From Archivesica marissinica (taxonomy: Eukaryota > Mollusca > Bivalvia > Venerida > Vesicomyidae), in assembly GCA_014843695.1 (NCBI GenBank), contig CM026394.1, positions 36,782,738 to 36,846,737 of the forward strand: a stretch of DNA of 64,000 nt, in the 5' to 3' direction. Of the stretch, positions 23,901 to 49,212 are shown piece by piece. Positions within the stretch are counted from its first letter, which is position 1; each line of letters starts with the position of its first letter. Position numbers and translations under genes: made by a program. The notes beneath the pieces were generated by a model. The model had not been told where the DNA came from. It worked only from the letters and a program-made list of their open reading frames with translations, and did not search any database.

Positions 23901-24462
23901 TTATAAGACGTCATGATGTGCTATATCATCTATATCATCTATATCGAGTTGTTATAAGACGACATGATGTGTTATATCATATATGACGAGGTGTTATAAG
24001 ACGACATGATGTGTTATATCATCTATATCGAGTTGTTATAAGACGGCATGATGTGTTATATCATCTATATCGAGTTGTTATAAGACGACATGATGTGCTA
24101 TATCATCTATATCGAGTTGTTATAAGACGACATGATGTGTTATATCATCTATATCGAGTTGTTATAAGACGACATAATGTGTTATATCATCTATATCGAG
24201 TTGTTATAAGACGACTTGATGTGTTATATCATCTATATGGAGTTGTTATAAGACGACATGATGTGCTATATCATCTATATCGAGTTGTTATAAGACGACA
24301 TGATGTGTTATATCATCTATATCGAGTTGTTATAAGACGACATAATGTGTTATATCATCTATATCGAGTTGTTATAAGACGACTTGATGTGTTATATCAT
24401 CTATATCGAGTTGTTATAAGACGACATGATGTGCTATATCATCTATATCGAGTTGTTATAAA
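20985..24462. repeat. 42-bp minisatellite, about 83 copies, with higher-order duplication
   Basis: The unit begins tgttatatcatctatatcga and continues gttgttataagacgacatgatg. Many copies carry an extra 9-bp tctatatca. A block around 22390-22630 with rare variants (gttgtcgtaagac, a catctatgtcatc insertion, ggcatgatgtgg) recurs about 1.28 kb later at 23670-23990, so a large segment of the array was duplicated as a unit. Confidence 0.95.
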
Positions 24463-24551
24463 GAAAGACTATGTTATGAGTAATTTTATTATGGTATAGC
24501 TTGTGCTAATCACTGGACCACTGACCCGCTACTTGAATGATTGATTTGACT

Positions 24552-25300
24552 TGCGTTTATTTATTGTCGCTACCGGTTGCTCATTTGAGTGACGCCTCCT
24601 GAAGAGATTAGTCATTTTAGATTTTTGGAGGATAGTGCAATGATACAGACAGAGACCCATTCCAGAGTTTCCATTGGTTCTTTTACGTGCACGGTGTAAA
24701 GCACCGACACGAGACCTCGGTCTAAAGTCCCATCTGAAAGACGATGATGATGATTCAGTTTATTTATCCTCGCCTCCGGCGAACCATATGGGCGAGCGTC
24801 CTAAGATGATTATTCCTCTGTGGTGCCTATGATGACATCCTCAGGTGGCTTCTTCTTTCCGTACCAGGGTGACAAGGCCTTGTCTGTACGTGGTCCTTTG
24901 GAGGGCCACCCTCCTCACTGTTGGGCACCCCGCAGCAGCATTTATACGGATCTGGCAGTTATACATCTGGTCGTCGATTGTCACTCAGGGGAGCGTGGAT
25001 GCCATGACCGTTGCCGCTCCTTCAGGTGCGCTGTCTCGTCTATCCGCCGGAGAAGTAGAAGCAGGAGGAAAGATTGAAGAAGCCAGCGAAGATATAGTGT
25101 GTATTTAACACTATCTAGACGGCGGATCTGTCCTAATGTGCTATAGCCGTGGGTCCACATGCTGGCGAACATCCCCCTTCGCAAGATCGATGACCAGAAG
25201 ATCCCAGAATCCTACGCTGCTGCTGCGGGATGTGCCCCGGTCAGGACGTGCATGTCGTGAGGAGATCGACCGGGATCTGAAAGACTGTTAGCATTCGTGT
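24552..25300 (-). mobile_element. SINE-A copy 3, split by a nested insertion
   Basis: Reverse SINE-A: the tail and body run from 24552 to 24742, ending atctgaaagac. The same 11 bases recur at 25275-25285, where a little of the SINE (TGTTA...) resumes before decaying. The 532 bp between are a separate element. Confidence 0.85.
24743..25274 (-). mobile_element. Retroposon inserted into SINE-A3 with an 11-bp target duplication
   Basis: It is flanked by atctgaaagac at 24732-24742 and 25275-25285. Read in reverse, its 3' end is GCTCGCCCATATGGTTCGCC, then GGAGGCGAGGATAAATAAAC and a CATCATCATC tail. This is the same plan as the SINE-A end (stem GTCGC...GCGAC, then ATAAATAAA). The body is GC-rich with no recognised protein. 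It is either a longer SINE or a 5'-truncated LINE whose 3' end SINE-A has borrowed. Confidence 0.75.
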
Positions 25301-25454
25301 TTATACAGGTCTGCCCAAACAGATGTTGCCCATCCGTTGAGGCATGACCACGACGTGTACCCTTCACGCAATACAGAATTGTTATAGATAAAATGGGGTA
25401 AACTTTGAAGTGTTCTTAACGTATATTGTGAATTTTGATTTCAATTAAAATGTC

Positions 25455-25835
25455 CAGCTATTGTTTGTGGAGGAAGGCACCGAGTACGCCTCCGAATAGG
25501 CATGTGCGTGCACCCGGGTAGTAGCCTGGGAATAGGCGTCGATATATTTTGCCTGGACAGTCAAATAAATATATTGTAACACCGAGACTATTAATTGGGC
25601 CGTATTGAGCTTCTGATAATATCAAGAATGTCATTTTGCCAGAAGTTAAAAAGTGAAAAATCGACAGACTGGAACCCAGGCTACCCGCGTAGAACCACAG
25701 TCCTTCCACAAACATGCGTGTTACCATCGTTACATGGAATAATACGATCATCCTAGTAGGCTTCGAGCGTACAGCTGCGAGGGGCAAGTGATTTGAAGTC
25801 AACGACCGTAACCACACATCAACGGAGGTACCTAG
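25455..25835 (-). mobile_element. SINE-H copy 1 (diverged)
   Basis: In reverse it starts with a tRNA-like head around GTGTGGTTACGGTCGTTGAC and ends with the GGAGGAAGG / ATTGTTTGTGG tail region also found at 46.4, 52.1 and 58.2 kb. The central part is longer and more diverged than in the 47-kb copy. A 119-codon reverse open frame here is incidental. Confidence 0.6.
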
Positions 25836-26314
25836 TTACGCATCATGTTGCAAAGGTAGCCTCTCATTTTAATCCAATAAATATATTTCTCATGTCGTCT
25901 CATTGAAACTCGAAATGGATGCCATTAATACATATTGGTGTCGGCACCCAGACACTTTAAACAGCACAACTTTATTGTATATAATGTATATACCACAATA
26001 AACGCAACACAAGTTGATTGTTTCCACCTATAAGACGCCACGACTTATATATGGAGTGCAAATCAGAACAGCATAACTGATTTAGGACGATATGCTATTT
26101 CGACATAATTTATTTGACTACGGGTGGTTCATTGTTCTTGTAGGTAATCGTGTTGAAATAGATATGTCGTGCTAAAATTAATATGCCAACATGGTTTCTG
26201 GATGGCAGTCACACGTCACCATACAAATCAATTACGTCGTACCAGTATGACCGAGGTGTTACTTAAAGTTTAACCATTAGATAACGATACGTTTGGATTA
26301 CTGTGTATTACATA
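25836..26314 (+). promoter_or_regulatory. Upstream region of the Ig-receptor gene
   Basis: Unique sequence just before the start codon at 26315. No convincing TATA box or initiator was identified; it is called regulatory only by position. Confidence 0.35.
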
Positions 26315-41721
<15,407 letters not shown>

Positions 41722-42112
41722 ATACTAGACATACACCAGCGGACAACCACTACGGGCCCGTCAATCACACTGGTATATTATATATTATACGTCGACATAA
41801 ACTAATAGATAGATATATACTAGACACACACCAGCGGACAACCACTACGGACTCGTCAATCACACTGGTATATTATATATTATACGTCGACATAAACTAA
41901 TAGATAGATATATACTAGACACACACCAGCGGACAACCACTACGGGTTTGGTTTTTTTTTGTGTTTTGTATATACTAGACACACACCAGCGGACAACCAC
42001 TACGGACTCGTCAATCACACTGGTATATTATATATTATACGTCGACATAAACTAATAGATAGATATATACTAGACACACACCAGCGGACAACCACTACGG
42101 ACTCGTCAATCG

Positions 42113-42717
42113 GATTTGACCTGGATGTTTCTACGTAGAAATCCTAATGTTTGGTTAGCTTTCTTTGTTGACCTTTTTATGTGAGCGTCCCATGACAGGT
42201 TATTTGAGATATACACGCCATGGTATTTGGCTGAGGTGACCGACTCAAGTAGGACTCCATGGAGTTTATATTGACTGGGAATAGGATGGTTCCTTCTGGT
42301 GACGTGGATAACTTGACATTTGGAGGGGTTAAATTCCATGTCCCACTCTCTTAAGATCGTTTTGGAGTGTGACCGACTTATTTGCAGATGTCAGTGATAG
42401 ATATACTACAGTATCATCTGCAAAGCTACGGACTTTGGCACTGGTGTTTTGTGGGAGGTCGTTTATATAGGCTAGGAATAGCAGGGGCCAAGTACGGATC
42501 CCTGTTTGACTCCAGAAGACACAGGGATGGCTTTTGAACTAACACCATTAAGGACAACTGACTGGAGTATATTATCTAGAAAACTCTTAATCCACCTTAA
42601 TGTTTGACCTTTGACTCCATAGTCATGCATTTTTAGTAGTACTTTCTCGTGATTGACCTTACTGAAGTCTAATAGGATGAGATCTACCTGATGTTTATTG
42701 TAGACAGAGGTAACCAA
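42113..42717 (-). mobile_element. Jockey/CR1-like LINE reverse-transcriptase fragment
   Basis: Reverse-strand RT of the jockey/CR1 type: LVTSVYNKHQVDLILLDFS, LRWIKSFLDN, GVKQGSVLGP, FADD at 42413-42424, and MEFNPSKCQVIHVTRR with NLSWDAHI near the end. Defects: motif A reads LLDFSKVNHEK, so the catalytic Asp segment AFD is absent; there are frame changes after VLGP and before the MEFNP block. The fragment ends abruptly after FLRRNIQVKS at 42113, before the usual C-terminus and 3' UTR, and is cut upstream by the N gap. Confidence 0.88.
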
Positions 42718-43717
42718 NNNNNNNNNNNNNNNNNNNNNNNNNNNNNNNNNNNNNNNNNNNNNNNNNNNNNNNNNNNNNNNNNNNNNNNNNNNNNNNNNNN
42801 NNNNNNNNNNNNNNNNNNNNNNNNNNNNNNNNNNNNNNNNNNNNNNNNNNNNNNNNNNNNNNNNNNNNNNNNNNNNNNNNNNNNNNNNNNNNNNNNNNNN
42901 NNNNNNNNNNNNNNNNNNNNNNNNNNNNNNNNNNNNNNNNNNNNNNNNNNNNNNNNNNNNNNNNNNNNNNNNNNNNNNNNNNNNNNNNNNNNNNNNNNNN
43001 NNNNNNNNNNNNNNNNNNNNNNNNNNNNNNNNNNNNNNNNNNNNNNNNNNNNNNNNNNNNNNNNNNNNNNNNNNNNNNNNNNNNNNNNNNNNNNNNNNNN
43101 NNNNNNNNNNNNNNNNNNNNNNNNNNNNNNNNNNNNNNNNNNNNNNNNNNNNNNNNNNNNNNNNNNNNNNNNNNNNNNNNNNNNNNNNNNNNNNNNNNNN
43201 NNNNNNNNNNNNNNNNNNNNNNNNNNNNNNNNNNNNNNNNNNNNNNNNNNNNNNNNNNNNNNNNNNNNNNNNNNNNNNNNNNNNNNNNNNNNNNNNNNNN
43301 NNNNNNNNNNNNNNNNNNNNNNNNNNNNNNNNNNNNNNNNNNNNNNNNNNNNNNNNNNNNNNNNNNNNNNNNNNNNNNNNNNNNNNNNNNNNNNNNNNNN
43401 NNNNNNNNNNNNNNNNNNNNNNNNNNNNNNNNNNNNNNNNNNNNNNNNNNNNNNNNNNNNNNNNNNNNNNNNNNNNNNNNNNNNNNNNNNNNNNNNNNNN
43501 NNNNNNNNNNNNNNNNNNNNNNNNNNNNNNNNNNNNNNNNNNNNNNNNNNNNNNNNNNNNNNNNNNNNNNNNNNNNNNNNNNNNNNNNNNNNNNNNNNNN
43601 NNNNNNNNNNNNNNNNNNNNNNNNNNNNNNNNNNNNNNNNNNNNNNNNNNNNNNNNNNNNNNNNNNNNNNNNNNNNNNNNNNNNNNNNNNNNNNNNNNNN
43701 NNNNNNNNNNNNNNNNN
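42718..43717. other. Assembly gap, exactly 1000 N
   Basis: It separates the LINE fragment from a 33-bp array; the true size is unknown. Confidence 1.
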
Positions 43718-44718
43718 TGGAATAATGTACACACTTCAGCGGGTTATCACTGGAATAATGTACACACTTCAGCGGGTTATCACTGGAATAATGTACACAC
43801 TTCAGCGGGTTGTTACTGGAATAATGTACACACTTCAGCGGGTTGTTACTGGAATAATGTACACACTTCAGCGGGTTGTTACTGGAATAATGTACACACT
43901 TCAGCGGGTTGTTACTGGAATAATGTACACACTTCAGCGGGTTGTCACTGGAATAATGTACACACGTCAACGGGTTATCACTGGAATAATGTACACACTT
44001 CAGCGGGTTGTCACTGGAATAATGTACACACTTCGGAGGGTTGTTACTGGAATAATGTACACACTTCAGCGGGTTATCACTGGAATAATGTACACACTCC
44101 AGCGGGTTGTTATTGGAATAATGTACACACTCCAGCGGGTTATCACTGGAATAATGTACACACTTCAGCGGGTTGCTACTGGACTAATGTACACACTTCA
44201 GCGGGTTATCACTGGAATAATGTACACACTTCAGCGGATTGTTATTGGAATAATGTACACACTTCAGCGGGTTATTACTAGAATAATGTACACACTTCAG
44301 CGGGTCGTCACTGGAATAATGTACACACTTCAGAGGGTTATCACTGGAATAATGTACACACGTCAGCGGGTTATCACTGGAATAATGCACACACATCAGC
44401 GGGTTGTTACTGGAATAATGCACACACGTCAGCGGGTTATCACTGGAATAATGTACACACTTCAGCGGGTTATTACTGGAATAATGTACACACTTCAGAG
44501 GGTTATCACTGGAATAATGTACACACTTTGGCGGGTTATCACTGGAATCATGTACACACGTCAAAGGGTTGTCACTGGAATAATGTACACACTTCAGCGG
44601 GTTGTCACTGGAATAATGTACACACTTCAGCGGGTTGTTACTGGAATAGTGTACACACTTCGGCGGGTTGTTACTGGAATAGTGTACACACTTCGGCGGG
44701 TTGTCACTGGAAAAATGT
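43718..44718. repeat. 33-bp minisatellite, about 30 copies
   Basis: The unit begins tggaataatgtacacacttc and ends agcgggttatcac. It extends an unknown distance into the gap. The 340-codon open frame is a by-product of the 33-bp period. Confidence 0.95.
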
Positions 44719-45599
44719 ACACATCGGCGATATGGTTGTGTATATAAAAAGGATGTAGGCATAATGTGCATAGTCGCTGATGTTTGTGTATTACATGTTT
44801 GGTATGTGACGATTTAATATCTATAGTGAGATTTCGAGCTGTGAGATGCGACAGCAGTAGTAGTATTGGGAGCGTCATGTTCCTTTGTTGGAGTGGGGGC
44901 ACCCCCACTGTCCCTGTTCTTGGTGACATAGTGCGTCATCGTCCTGCATATTCGCCCGTACGCTGATGTGGTGCCCGGTGCTACTACGCCGATGGTTTAT
45001 TGAAACGCTAATCCTCATTGAATCGATTTCTATCGAAGTAGTTATATATCCCGGGTGGTATGGCCGCTCTCCAGGTATTAATTGTGGAGGAAGTAATGCA
45101 CTAGACAAGTAATGGAGCCACGTAGACACACTGTTATTCACAACAATATAATGTTACACAACACCCAAGTTATCCTATAATTTCGTTTCTCGTTAGGGTG
45201 ACCACTACGGGTGTTATTCCAACAGATGTTATATATATGTATAGACATTCTAAATACCCCCGTGTCAGACTCCAAAGGGCTATAGAAATTCTTAATTGAA
45301 TTATATTACCCACAGTATATTTAGTAGGCGCACGCACATGGCTATTCAAAATGGCTATTGAAATGTCATCGGTTGGCAATTCAAAAGAATATTAAGTATT
45401 ACCATCGCGCGGTGCCCTTCCTCATTAACATAAATATAATAGAAATGGACGGCATCTATTGAAATAACAACCCGGCCTATTTCGAGGAACATTCTATCGA
45501 AATAGTAATTCTATTAAAATCCCATTTTCTATGAAATTGGGGCGTCAAAAGAATATTAAGGTTATTATATTGAAATACTCCCTGGTATTGGAAAGGTGT
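44719..45599. other. Unique stretch with a short SINE-H-like fragment
   Basis: At 44891-44908 AGTGGGGG and CCCCCACT form an 8-bp stem. 45040-45110 resembles the SINE-H middle (ATGGCCGCTCTCC, TGTGGAGGAAG). No gene is supported; a reverse MTLPILLLLSHLTARNL-type frame at 44.87 kb has no splice support. Confidence 0.45.
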
Positions 45600-46110
45600 T
45601 CACAGGAATATACCCAAAATCGGCCAGGTTGGTGTAACCGGAAGTGACATTATCATACCGGAAGTCGATTTATTTAGATTTGTTTATCTATATATAGGCT
45701 TAGTATACATAATACTTCCGGTAACTATTTACTGAATAGTATTCCTATTACTCCTCAACGGAGCCTCATGTTGGTTCTACGAAGGTAGTTACGTGTTCAA
45801 TGCCCGAATATGTTAATTTGGTGAAACCGGATGTGACATAACCAAATCGGAAGTAGATTCATGTAGACTTGTTTCGATACTAGGATTCCGAATATATATA
45901 AGTGTCACATATTTACTACTTCTGGTAGCTATTTACGGTATTTCGTTTTCAACCAAACCGATATTATCCTTTATGTTATATTTCCTCAACTTAAACCGGT
46001 CTGACGAAGGTACAATGGCACAAACATGTTATTTTGTGAAACAGGAAGTGGCGTCATCAAACCGGAAGTAGATTTGTTTGACAATGCTCAGATAAAAGCC
46101 ATCGGATGTG
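45600..46110. repeat. Three diverged ~200-bp repeats with paired ETS-like sites
   Basis: Each repeat holds two GGAAGT-type sites about 19 bp apart: ACCGGAAGTGAC with ACCGGAAGTCG near 45637-45664; ACCGGATGTGAC with TCGGAAGTAG near 45828-45855; ACAGGAAGTGGC with ACCGGAAGTAG near 46043-46071. Each is preceded by a TATTTACT-like phrase. The repeats are old, about 190 and 216 bp apart. The region lies just past the 3' end of reverse-strand gene Z. Confidence 0.65.
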
Positions 46111-46194
46111 GTCTTCGAAGCAGGTTTGAATTTATTTCGAATTTGCAGTACATCCGGCGGATGTGCATCAGCTGATTGAATTAAGGTCGTCGTA

Positions 46195-46354
46195 CTACAC
46201 AGCCGGTCTTGTTGGATTAATCTTGTGTAGAAATCTGTTATTGTCTTTCTTACATTGTCCAGCCAGCATGGCGTTTACTCTGCATGCACGTGCAATCTGT
46301 TCCTTAAGTGTGATGTTCTCTTTATACAGCACGTCATAGGTCTCTCCTCTGTAC
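46195..46354 (-). CDS. Gene Z, last coding exon
   Basis: Acceptor ATATATACATTACAG, 52 codons and a TAG stop at 46195-46197. The first base completes a GGG codon begun in the previous exon. No poly(A) signal was identified. Confidence 0.65.
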
Positions 46355-48595
46355 CTGTAATGTATATATGGTGTGTATGCAACTATTTATACAGATATGT
46401 TTTATTGGATTTAATGACGCACTAACAGCTTAATGAGCTTATGTCATATGGCCTCTCTTCGGTTATTATTCAGTGGTGGAGGAAGAGTCCTGGTGCCCCT
46501 CCGAGCAGTATTCCAGGCGCGGGTGAGCAGCCGTAGGAAGAGTCCTGGTGCCCCCGAGCAGTATTCCAGGCGCGGTTGAGCAGCCGGAGGAAGAGTCCTG
46601 GTGCCCCTCCGAGCAGTATTCCAGGCGCGGTTGAGCAGCCGGAGGAAGATTCCTGGTGCCCCCCCCCGAGCAGTATTCCAGGCGCGGATGAGCAGCGGAG
46701 GAAGAGTCCTGGTGCCCTCCGAGCAGTATTCCAGGCGCGGGTGAGCCGGGGAGGAAGAGCCCTGGTGCCCCTCCGAGCAGTATTCCAGGCGCGGATGAAC
46801 AGCCGGAGGAACAGTCCTGGTGCCCCTCCGAGCAGTATTCCAGGCGCGGATGAACAGCCGGAGGAACAGTCCTGGTGCCTCTCCGAGCAGTATTCCAGGC
46901 GCGGTTGAACAGCCGGAGGAAGAGTCCTGGTGCCCCTCCGAGCAGTATTCAGGCGCGGTTGAACAGCCGGAGGGAAGAGTCCTGGTGCCCCTCCGAGCAG
47001 TATTCCAGGCGCGGATGAACAGCCGGAGGAAGAGTCCTGGTGCCCCTCCGAGCGGTATTTCAGGCGCGGTGGAGGAGTCCTGGTGCCCCTCCGAGCAGTA
47101 TTCCAGGCGCGGTGGAGGAGTCCTGGTGCCCCTCCGAGCAGTATTCCAGGCGCGGTTGAGCAGCCGGAGGAAGAGTCCTGGTGCCCCTCCGAGCAGTATT
47201 CCAGGCGCAGGGGAGCAGCCGGAGGAAGAGTCCTGGTGCCCCTCCGAGCAGTATTCCAGGCGCAGGGGAGCAGCCGGAGGAAGAGTCCTGGTGCCCCTCC
47301 GAGCAGTATTCCAGGCGCGGTGGAGGAGTCCTGGTGCCCCTCCGAGCAGTATTCCAGGCGCAGTGGAGCAGCCGGAGGAAGAGTCTGGTGCCCCTCCGAG
47401 CAGTATTCCAGGCCGGATGAGCAGTCGGAGGAAGAGTCCTGGTGCCCCTCCGAGCAGTATTTCAGGCGCGGTGGAGGAGTCCTGGTGCCCCTCCGAGCAG
47501 TATTCCAGGCGCAGCGGAGCAGCCGGAGGAAGAGTCCTGGTGCCCCTCCGAGCAGTATTCCAGGCGCAGGGGAGCAGCCGGAGGAAGAGTCCTGGTGCCC
47601 CTCCGAGCAGTATTCCAGGCGCAGGGGAGCAGCCGGAGGAAGAGTCCTGGTGCCCCTCCGAGCAGTATTCCAGGCACGGTTCAGCACCCGGATAGAACCA
47701 CCGATCTTCCGCTATCGCTACCTCACATGAAGGAAGTTAACACCCCTAGTGGGATTCGAACCAACAGCGGTGCGGGGCGTGTGGATGAAGTCAATGACCG
47801 TAACGTAAACCACTCAGCCACTGAGGCCGAGGACTACCTATACTAGGTTACATGAACATTCCTGTAAAACAATACCAGTTATGGGGTAGGATCAGCTGGA
47901 AATCTCTATATGAATCGCTGGGCCTCTATGTGTGACATTTGGCATTGAACGTTAGGAAATAGACACGCATAGGTTATACAAATTTATTTTAGCTCGATTG
48001 CGAAACAAGTTATTTCAACTTATATTAATCACTCTCGAGCCCTCATTCCTGATGGAATCCATCGCCACGAGGGAGAGAGAAGAGGCAACGTGGAATGTAA
48101 ATGCCTTGCCTAAGGGCACAATCGTAACGGCTCCAGCGGGGCTCGAACTCCGGACCTTTCGCACCTGAAGCGACCGCGCATCCACTGCGCTATCACGACT
48201 TCTCGGTATTTTAAAAATGCAACATGAATTTATTACGCAGTGGAACACGAATATTATTAGAAAGGATTGACCACAACGTGTGACAGCGACCCTCAAGGCG
48301 TAACTTAGTAATTATGTTTTACATGTCGTCGTCTTGACGTGGTCAACACTTGTGACGGTCTATGTATAGCCGATGTGTGCACAAGATACAGCGCAGCATA
48401 TACACGCACCCTTCTAGTTCTGTCAGTAGAGATACGTTATCCTTGTTTGACTTGATCAGTAGGTTTGTTATCAGTTGCATCTCTCTGTCTTTGTCTTTCA
48501 GCATTTTCTGCAGATACACAGCTTGGTATTTCGAAGCCGACTCTACTAAATTCGTTCGTGCAATCTTCGGACGATCCCAGTCGAACACTTTTGTT
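46195..48595 (-). CDS. 3' end of unrecognised coiled-coil protein gene Z (two exons)
   Basis: Two reverse-strand exons (48595-48410 and 46354-46195) join in phase 2 into a continuous helical sequence. The first contains SASKYQAVYLQKMLKDKDRE and LLIKSNKDNVSLLTELE; the second reads YRGETYDVLYKENITLKEQI, then ARACRVNAMLAGQCK, and ends NPTRPAV with a stop. The heptad-like pattern of L, I and V between charged residues suggests a coiled coil; there is no membrane segment in this part. I cannot name the family. Upstream exons would lie beyond 48.6 kb and were not found. The intron contains a full SINE-C and a SINE-derived minisatellite. Confidence 0.65.
46395..47845 (-). mobile_element. SINE-H copy 2, expanded internally
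   Basis: Right edge (47690-47845): tRNA-like head read in reverse, GGCCTCAGTGGCTGAGTGG with B box GGTTCGAATCCC, then a body with GGAAGATCGGTGG. Left edge (46395-46480): tail with GGCCATATGACATAAGC. Between them the part GGAAGAGTCCTGGTGCCCCT... is repeated about 22 times. Confidence 0.85.
46478..47690. repeat. GC-rich ~55-bp minisatellite grown inside SINE-H
   Basis: The unit begins ggaagagtcctggtgcccct and continues ccgagcagtattccaggcgc. Some units lack the AGCAGCCGG end and form a 33-bp short version. The open frames of 291 and 405 codons are by-products. It is much richer in GC than the rest of the window. Confidence 0.93.
47972..48192 (-). mobile_element. SINE-C copy, full length, in gene Z intron
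   Basis: All parts present: tail TTATACAAATTTATTTTAGC, body GGAATCCATCGCCACGAGGG, B box GGGGCTCGAACTCC, head ending CGCTATCACGACTT. Confidence 0.92.
48410..48595 (-). CDS. Gene Z, penultimate exon
   Basis: Donor at 48409 (GAAGG|GTGCGT, weak but phase-perfect). The acceptor is proposed as TTTGTATTTCAAG at 48596; the frame is open only back to a TAA at 48612. The exon is lysine- and glutamate-rich and helical. The start is uncertain by a few codons. Confidence 0.6.
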
Positions 48596-48654
48596 CTTGA
48601 AATACAAATTTACTGCATATTTTGAAAGTAAAACAATTCTGGGGAAAATAATAA

Positions 48655-48727
48655 TGAATATTTACATCGCTATTGCATTTCCTTCGATGAACGTATATCC
48701 CATGTTTGTATCTATTTTCGTGTGAAT
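48655..48727 (+). repeat. Dispersed repeat R2, second copy
   Basis: TTACATCGCTATTGCATTTCC and following bases match the reverse of 31601-31677. It lies about 60 bp upstream of the gene Z exon (on its strand). Confidence 0.72.
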
Positions 48728-48805
48728 AGAATATTTTCAAAACTTATGCAAATTAAACAATCAACAGCATTGAATTTCTTTAAAGTAAAATTTCTGTTGA
48801 ACAAC

Positions 48806-49030
48806 AATTACAAATTGTGAATGTCCCAATTCTCGTGGTAGCAGTTTTAAAATTACAAATTGCGAGTGTCCCAATTCTCGTGGTAGCAGTTTTAAAATTA
48901 CAAATTGCGAGTGTCCCAATTCTCGTGGTAGCAGTTTAAAAATTACAAATTGCGAGTGTCCCAATTCTCGTGGTAGCAGTTTTAAAATTACAAATTGCGA
49001 GTGTCCCAATTCTCGTGGTAGTAGTTTTAA
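48806..49030. repeat. 45-bp tandem array, 5 copies
   Basis: The unit begins aattacaaattgcgagtgtc and ends tggtagcagttttaa. Confidence 0.95.
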
Positions 49031-49104
49031 TAAAACGTATTGAAATTAAGCTATGTACTGGTGCGCGCATTAACTTCTTTGCAATCATGACTTGTTACTG
49101 AGAA

Positions 49105-49212
49105 ATGCAGCTACTGTCGCAAACTCTCCTTTTTCTTCTCGTAATAATATGTCTCGGTTGCTACGGCTCTTACCAGGGTCTATCCTATTGTAGACTCGCT
49201 GGAGTTGTCTAG
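49105..49212 (+). CDS. Small ORF with signal-peptide-like start (35 codons)
   Basis: ATG followed by MQLLSQTLLFLLVIICLGCY, then GSYQGLSYCRLAGVV and TAG. The hydrophobic core and a likely cleavage after the CYG region look like a secretory signal. At codon 24-25 (TAC CAG G|GTCTAT) there is a phase-1 GT at the same place where the Ig receptor's signal exon ends (AAA CAA G|GTAAGT). It may be a decayed signal exon of a related receptor, a small secreted peptide, or chance. Confidence 0.35.
   Translation: MQLLSQTLLFLLVIICLGCYGSYQGLSYCRLAGVV

Noticed and set aside
16150..24462. CRISPR-like arrays
   Set aside because: Units are continuous tandem repeats without unique spacers, the genome is eukaryotic, and there are no cas genes.
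24820..25077. Forward 85-codon frame ending in an arginine/serine run
   Set aside because: It lies inside the nested retroposon on the opposite strand; no splice or start support.
25458..25817. Reverse 119-codon frame
   Set aside because: It overlaps a diverged SINE-H copy and has no recognisable domain or splice support.
41722..42112. Downstream 95-bp units as alternative cassette exons
   Set aside because: A unit would enter in phase 2 and leave in phase 1, so units cannot be joined in series, and the sequence before each ACTAG lacks a pyrimidine tract.
43725..44747. 340-codon forward frame in the 33-bp array
   Set aside because: The period is a multiple of three; the frame runs into the gap and has no unique domain.
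46470..47695. Proline/arginine-rich frames of 405 and 291 codons
   Set aside because: They lie wholly in the SINE-H-derived GC-rich minisatellite.
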